Positions 57,799-64,000 of a stretch of 64,000 nt of DNA are shown piece by piece. Positions within the stretch are counted from its first letter, which is position 1. Every line of letters begins with the position of its first letter. The translations under genes and the position numbers were made by a program. Source of the stretch: Fagopyrum homotropicum. Its lineage: Eukaryota > Streptophyta > Magnoliopsida > Caryophyllales > Polygonaceae. The stretch is taken from positions 51,134,993 through 51,198,992 of the forward strand of contig BSWB01000005.1 of NCBI GenBank assembly GCA_033239125.1, read 5' to 3'. Under the pieces are notes generated by a model. It saw only the letters and a program-made list of their open reading frames with translations, did no database searches and had not been told where the DNA came from.

Positions 57799-59603
57799 TG
57801 ATAACACGATTTATGACTTAGTTTTAGGTAATCATTTAGATAGACTTCTCACTCATTCATGCATGGTTTAGCACTAGTTCACGACGTTTTGCACTCAATT
57901 CATGTATTTTGCCGAGATAGACGTCTACACGGACTTGTGCGTGTTTAATAGGTATTTCGGGAGATTTAGGAGCAAAACGATACGTTTGAGGATCGTTCAT
58001 CTAGATGACACACCCTCGGACCCATTAGGACACAAGTTAAAGGCTAAGGAGGACTCATGGAGCCTTGCCAACACTTGCCATGCACCAAATCACAGCTTAA
58101 TGATCCAAGGCGAAGTTTCTGCACAGAATCACGGTTCTCTGACACTCCACGGCCGTGGAATCAACCGTGGATTTTGCCAGATTCTTGTGACAGCTGTGCC
58201 ACGACTCTCATGGCCAGCTCATGCAAGTTTGTTATAAAAGTGGTCCTTCATGGGCTGTGAGAAGCATCTGGGAGCAGCTCATCCATTATCCATTTCTCTC
58301 TAACCAAAAATATTCTCTCAACAAGAAGTTTTTCTAGGAAGGAAAGTGTCAAAGAGAAGAAGAAGAGCTCCATTGAAGAGGAGGAGAAGAACACACACCA
58401 TAGTTTTTGTATTCCGGATTCTATTTCTAAGGGTTGTATGAATCATTGAACCTTCTTTTGGAAGGATTGTGAGTTATTCTAATTCCATTTTCAGCTTGGT
58501 TTGCTTTAGTTCACTTGTTCATCTCTTTTCCTTCATTATCTTGCAATGGATGTTATGATTTTATGTTTGTTTGTTTCGATTTCTATTATGAACGTTGTAG
58601 GCTAAATTGATGTGGTTCTAGGGTAAGGAAGGGATGGTTATGGTTAGGGCTATGATAGGACGGACTTAGATTTACCCTTGGATGACTTGTGTTTATGAAC
58701 GTAGCTGCTGTTAGAAATCACGGGTAGTTCTTGTCTGACCACGGCCGTGGTTTAGGTAGAACAAACCGTGATTTTCCCTGGTTCGAAGGATCTTTTCTTA
58801 GATCTATAGAATGTTGAAATCCCAAGTGTTTGTTGAGTTTAATCTACCCTAGGGTAACCTAGTGTAGTAACTAAGCGTTAGGAGAGACTTACCCGGTAAT
58901 CCTTGCTCTTAGATTCCAAGATAACAAACCTTAGGTAGTGGTGAGCCTAATAAGCCGCCATTGGATTAGGTGTGCTAGGATAGTTGTTTAGGACTTTCCT
59001 TTCCAAGACTTACCCGGTAAGGATAGGTTAGACTCCTAATTACCAATCCGGTTTGTGTAAAATTCCTATCCTTAGGTTCTTAGAGACTTACCCGGTAATG
59101 AGACCTTAGGAGTGGACTAGTTGGACATGAGACCTACCCGGTAATTGATCCCAATTTAGAAACACTTAATCCCAACATATCATAGTTAATCCAAGGAATG
59201 AATAGATAACTTGAGTCCTATGCCATAACCGGAACTTCCAACCCCTAGAATCCGTCTTTTTCTTTCTTTGATCATTATCTTGTTTAGCTTGTTTATTTGT
59301 GTTGATTCTTAGTTTAGTTTGATTGTTTACTTTGCATGAATTGTGATCTTTGATTGATCACCAAAAAAACCAACCAAAAACATTTGAGATTTTCTTTTCT
59401 TTATTTCCTTCTTTTCTTTCAACCTAGATCTTTACTAAATTCAATCACAATTCGAATCAATTTCACCTTAGTCTTTGTGTTCGACCTCGGAATACTAACC
59501 CTTCTACAAACGTCCCATACACTGCGGGTTTCGCTAGGTAGTTAGGAATTAGTTCGAGTTATAAATTTAAAACCCATTTGCGCATCACGATCTTAGCGTA
59601 ACA
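57799..59603 (+). repeat. Athila D 5' LTR
   Basis: TGATAACACG to TAGCGTAACA, 1805 bases. It has four GAGACYTACCCGGT motifs (58884, 59005 as a variant, 59083, 59129), CCACGGCCGTGG at 58147-58158 and 58739-58750, and a TATAAAAG box at 58233-58240. The conserved U5 block, TACACTGCGGGTTTCGC, is at about 59518-59534. Confidence 0.93.
58233..58240 (+). promoter_or_regulatory. Athila D LTR TATA box
   Basis: TATAAAAG, about 75 bases downstream of a CCACGGCCGTGG copy. Equivalent boxes occur in the A and B LTRs. Predicted from sequence only. Confidence 0.6.
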
Positions 59604-59609
59604 AGTTTT

Positions 59610-59627
59610 TGGCGCCGTTGCCGGGGA
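59610..59627 (+). other. Athila D primer binding site, tRNA-Asp type
   Basis: TGGCGCCGTTGCCGGGGA, 6 bases after the LTR end at 59603. Confidence 0.94.
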
Positions 59628-59745
59628 CTAGGTCTAGATTGAGTCTATTTTGTGATTGATTATTAGTGTAGATCTTTCTTGTTACTTTTGATCTCTTTTT
59701 GGTTTGTGTCTTTGCTTTTCAGGACATCTATTACTCTTTAGGTGT

Positions 59746-62700
59746 ATGCGAAGATCTCGTGGCAAGGATTTAGCTCCATTCGATCCCGAACCGGAGAAAA
59801 CCCTTCGATCTAGATCCAAGAACATCCGAAAAGAGAAAGAGATGGCCGGAAGAAACCTCCAAGCTGAGTTGGATGAAGCCTTAGAGCAAATAAGGCTAAG
59901 AGATGAGCTCTTGGAGGAAGAAAGGAGACTTGCCAATGAGAGGCAAGAGGAAACTAGGAGGGAGATTGATGAGATTAGGCAAGCCCTTGTTCAAGGAGAG
60001 CTTAATCGCCGACAACCTCCACCTCCTCCACCACAACCGCAGCCGGCGGCTAATATTAGGGTTGCACCAATTGCCATTGAAGAGCTACAAACCCTAGGGA
60101 GACGTATGGATCCGGCACAAAGAGCACACCGTCCGGGTGTGAACTTAGGAGATCCCGCAGCCCACAACTATGAGCTCCGCCCTCAAGTTCTACAAATGAT
60201 CCGGCATAATCAATTTGGAGGGATGGAAGGAGAGTCTCCTCATCAACATTTGATGAATTATGAGATCTTGATGGAGACTCTTAGACCGCCAAGATTGGAG
60301 AGCAACAACCATAAGCTAAGGGCTTTCTCCTTCTCTCTTAAGGATAAGGCCTTAGCTTGGTATCAATCTATTCCACAAGGGCGAGTTGGTACTTGGGAGG
60401 AGATGACAACCGAGTTTTTGACTAAGTTCTTCCCACCTTCCAAGACTACCGAGTTAAGAGGGAAGATCAATGCCTTCGTGATGAAGGATAGAGAGAGTTT
60501 ATTCAAGTCTTGGGAGAGGTTCAAAGATCTTCTCCTTGATTGTCCACACCATGGCATACCGAAGATTGAGCTATTGGAGATCTACTTCAAAGGACTTGAT
60601 GAAGATAGCCAATTCAAGCTCCAATATCTTTCCGGTGGGACATTTATGGAGAAGCATGTAGATGAAGCTTGGGAGTTTGTGGAGAAGCAAGCTCTAGTGA
60701 TTGAGAAGTACTCCCATAGGAAGAGTGAAGGAAGAAAAGCGGGAGCATATGAGGTGAGTGAAGTCACCATGAGCAATTTCAAGCTTGACGCCATCAACAA
60801 CGAGTTGAAGTCCTTGAGGGAGTTGTGTACTACAACTTTGAAGAACCAAGCAACTCCTCAAGTGCTTCCACAAGCCAACTTGTCTTCCAAGGAGGAGGAT
60901 GTGAATTATATGGGAAGGGGCAACTTCAACAATTACCAAGGCCCAAGGAGTTTTAACAACAACCGGCAATTCAACAATTACCGGCCCAACCACAACCATC
61001 CCGGATTTTCTTACTCTAACCTGGATGGAGCCTTGAACCCTTCCTCCTCCACAAGCACAACACCACCATCAAGAGCTTCATAAGAACCTCCACCCGGATT
61101 TACTCAACCTCCAAAGGATAGAACCGAAATAATGTTTGAGCAATTGCTTGGAAGGTTGAGTGGTCTTGAGAGCACGGTGACTTCAATCTCTAAAGCTCAA
61201 AAGGTTTTGGAAGCACAAGTGTTCCAAAAAGCGGGTGAAGCCCATAGAGACCCGGGAAAGCTTCCCGGAAGGACCGAAGACAACCCAAGAGGCCAAGTGT
61301 TGGCTATTACAACAAGGAGTGGGTTGAGTATGAAAGATCCTTTGCCCAAGGACAATGCTAAGGGAAAGCAAGTAGTGGTAGAAGAGGGAAAGTTGCAAGA
61401 AGATGGAGGGAAGAGCAAGGATGTAGAGCCAACCTATGTGGCACCGCCTCCATACAAGCCACCACTACCGTTTCCACAATCAAGAGCAAGATCTCGTTTG
61501 GACAATCACTTTGGTAAGTTCCTTGAACTAATGTCCAAATTACATATTAACATTCCGTTCATGGATGCCATTCTAGGAATGCCGGCATATGGCAAGTTTT
61601 TGAAGAAAATACTCTCCAACAAAAGGAAGTTGGAGGAGTATGGGGAGATAAGAATGACCAAGAGATCCTCGGAATTGATCCAAACAATGAAGGAGGAGAT
61701 GCCTCCCAAGCTAAGAGATCCGGGCTCTTTTTGTGTCCCAATAGGAGTTGGAGATGTGAAGTACGAAGCCCTTTGTGATCTTGGAGCGAGTGTAAGCATC
61801 ATACCGCTTGCACTTTGCAACAAGGTTGGGTTAGGAGAGCCGAAACCGGTCAAGATGACCCTCTATATGGCGGATCGTTCTATCACTCATCCGGTTGGGA
61901 TCTTAGAAGACATCCCGGTGCAACTAGGAGGATTCTATGTGCCAATTGATTTTGTGGTCTTGGACATTCCGGCGGATTATCCGGTTCCCATCATCTTAGG
62001 AAGACCCTTCCTAGCCACCTCCGGATGCCTAGTGGATTGCAAGAATGGAACTCTCTCCTTCAACATTGGAGAAGAGAACATTAAGTTCAAGTTGTCACAA
62101 TGACGAAAGGGCCAGCCCTTGATGAGGATCTCTTCAACATAGTCGAGCAAGAGGAATCTAGGGAAATTGTGAGCTTGATCTTGATCAAGGATCCCTTGGA
62201 GAAGGTTTTTACCTTAAGTATGATGGAGGAAGGTGTTGAGGAGGCTTGCAATGAAGAGATCAAGGCCTTGGAAGCATTGGAAGAGGAGCCAAGAGTTGGA
62301 TTTGAAAGCCACGAAGAGGTGTTGAACAGCTGCAAGTTCCACGGTCGAGATTTATGTTCCACGGCCGTCAAACTTTCTGGACAACTCCGGGAAGCAAGCT
62401 TAGCAAGAACCACGGCCGTGGAAGTTGAGCAAACCATGATTCCAGCCGTGGTTTTCCCTGGACCAGTCCTTGATGATGGTCAAGCTTTTAGGAGCCATGA
62501 GGAGTCTTCATTTGCTTTGGATTCATCTCATCCAACCTTATTTGGATCATCTTCAACCGATAAAGGTCCTCCTTCACTTGAACTTAAACCCCTCCCCTCT
62601 CATTTGAAGTATGCATTTCTTGGTGAAAACTCTACATATCCTGTGATTGTTAATGCATGCTTGAGTGATGATGAACTTGCTAAATTGTTGCATGAACTAA

Positions 62701-64000
62701 GATTGCATAGGAAAGCCATTGGCTATACTATTGATGATTTGGTTGGCATTAAGCCTTCTTTGTGCATGCATAAGATAATGATGGAAGATAACCACAAACC
62801 CTCTATTGAACATCAAAGGAGATTTAATCCTATAATGAAAGAGGTAGTCAAAAAGGAAATCACTAAGTTGCTAGATGCGGGAATTATCTACCCTATCTCG
62901 GATAGTAAGTGGGTTAGTCCCGTTCATGTAGTTCCTAAGAAGGGTGGGATGACCGTAGTAACTAATGAGAACAATGAACTAATCCCGACTAGGACGGTTA
63001 CGGGGTGGAGAATGTGCATCGATTATAGGAAGTTAAACATGGCCTCTAGGAAATATCACTTCCCTCTCCCCTTCATTGACTATATGCTAGAAAGGTTAGC
63101 TCAACACTCTCATTTTTGCTATCTAGATGGCTATAGTGGATTCTTCCAAATCCCTATTCACCCCGATGACCAAGAGAAAACAACCTTTACATGTCCATGG
63201 GGTACTTTTGCATATAGGAGAATGCCATTTGGGTTGTGTAATGCACCCGCCACCTTCCAAAGGTGTATGATGGCTATCTTTTCGGAATACATAAAAAATA
63301 TCATGGAAGTGTTTATGGATGATTTCTCTGTTTATGGTTCTTCCTTTGATAATTGCTTGGCTAACTTGTCATTAGTATTGCAAAGATGTGAGGAGACAAA
63401 TCTTGTCTTGAATTGGGAAAAATGCCACTTCATGGTAAGTGAAGGCATTGTGTTAGGACACTTGGTGTCTAACCGAGGCATTGAGGTTGATAGGGTCAAA
63501 ATTGAAACGATAGAGAAGTTGCCGCCACCTACCTCGGTGAAGGGGGTAAGGAGTTTCTTAGGGCATGCCGGTTTTTACCGGAGGTTTATCCAAGATTTCT
63601 CTAAAATTTCTAAGCCTCTCACTAACCTACTAATGAAAGATATTGATTTTGTCTTTTCCAAAGATTGTCTTGAGGCTTTTTGTAGGTTGAAGAACGCCTT
63701 GATCTCCGCACCTATCATGCAACCTCCGGATTGGAGTCTACCATTCGAGATCATGTGTGATGCAAGCGATGTAGCCGTTGGGGCTGTTTTGGGGTAAAGG
63801 AAAGATGGGCGCACTCATGCTATTTATTATGCTAGCAAGACGCTAGATGATGCCCAACTCAATTATGCTACCACCGAGAAGGAGTTGCTAGCGGTGGTGT
63901 ATGCATTTGAGAAGTTCCGCTCATACCTTGTTGGAGCGAAGGTCATAGTTTATACGGATCATGCTGCGATCCGTTATCTACTTACAAAGAAGGATGCCAA
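59746..64000 (+). pseudogene. gag-pol: Athila D gag-pol, partial, three lesions in window
   Basis: The ATG at 59746 (MRRSRGKDLAPFDPEPEKT) is chosen because A, B and C start alike; an upstream in-frame ATG at 59704 is not shared. Gag has a coiled-coil start, a LAWYQSIPQGRVGTWEEM capsid segment and an Asn-rich end. Then follow protease (CDLGASVSIIP near 61775), RT (MPFGLCNAPATFQ near 63225; FMDDFSVYG near 63312) and RNase H (CDASDVAVGAVLG), running off the window. Lesions: TAA at 61081-61083 where related copies have Gln, a one-base loss near 62094 that leads to TGA at 62101-62103, and TAA at 63795-63797 where related copies have Gln. The PR-RT linker carries CCACGGCCGTGG at 62410-62421. Confidence 0.93.

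Larger units (their letters stand above)
57799..64000 (+). mobile_element. Athila D: plus-strand Athila, 5' two-thirds
   Basis: 5' LTR (57799-59603), primer site (59610-59627) and a gag-pol relic continuing past the window end. It is closely related to C but inverted, and sits inside the C 5' LTR, so the 5' LTRs of C and D face away from each other. Confidence 0.93.

Overview
The window is a stretch of plant (angiosperm, probably eudicot) heterochromatin made almost entirely of nested Ty3/gypsy LTR retrotransposons, most of them broken. No ordinary host protein-coding gene is supportable. Plant origin is indicated by Athila-type gag-pol with a tRNA-Asp-type primer site, Tekay/Del-type and other chromovirus-like pol genes with tRNA-iMet-type primer sites, a RICESLEEPER-like hAT transposase, and decayed U2 snRNA-like repeats with the plant-specific upstream sequence element (USE). 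I cannot name the species.

Layout, left to right. (1) 1-4185: element E1, Tekay/Del-like, minus strand, entering from the left edge, with a 5' LTR truncated at 4185. (2) 4186-5262: an AT-rich block plus a minisatellite built on CATACCGGAAGTT. (3) 5263-6923: a solo LTR with a perfect 5-bp target duplication. (4) 7051-34722: element E2, a chromovirus-like minus-strand element split in two (7051-12364 and about 33045-34722) by an Athila cluster. (5) 12365-33000: Athila A (12365-25609, LTRs almost identical, one in-frame stop in pol, intact 523-residue ORF after pol), joined through a shared LTR to the relic Athila B (no integrase, truncated third ORF). (6) 34743-40295: a second solo LTR, plus strand, itself split by a hAT transposon (34994-38394, perfect 8-bp target duplication). 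(7) 40296-42170: the same minisatellite and AT-rich family in the opposite orientation, followed by two 480-bp units that look like U2 snRNA gene relics. (8) 42171-47500: element E3, Tekay/Del-like, minus strand, interrupted at 47500 by (9) Athila C (47501-57798, minus), whose 5' LTR is in turn interrupted by (10) Athila D (57799 to the window end, plus). C and D are head to head.

The most unusual pattern is sequence that the gene annotation does not explain. Each retrotransposon family carries its own short GC-rich motif scattered through LTR, spacers and coding linkers: CCACGGCCGTGG in Athila A, C and D; CCTCGGTCGAGG in the related B; GGGGCGG in the LTRs of the two solo elements. Between A/C/D and B the motif is exchanged at equivalent places. 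Other notable points are a fourfold motif ACCGGGTAAGTCTC in the B, C and D LTRs, a conserved hairpin in the Athila 3' UTR, and two break-repair junctions, one with clear templated filler. All functional readings of these motifs are inference.
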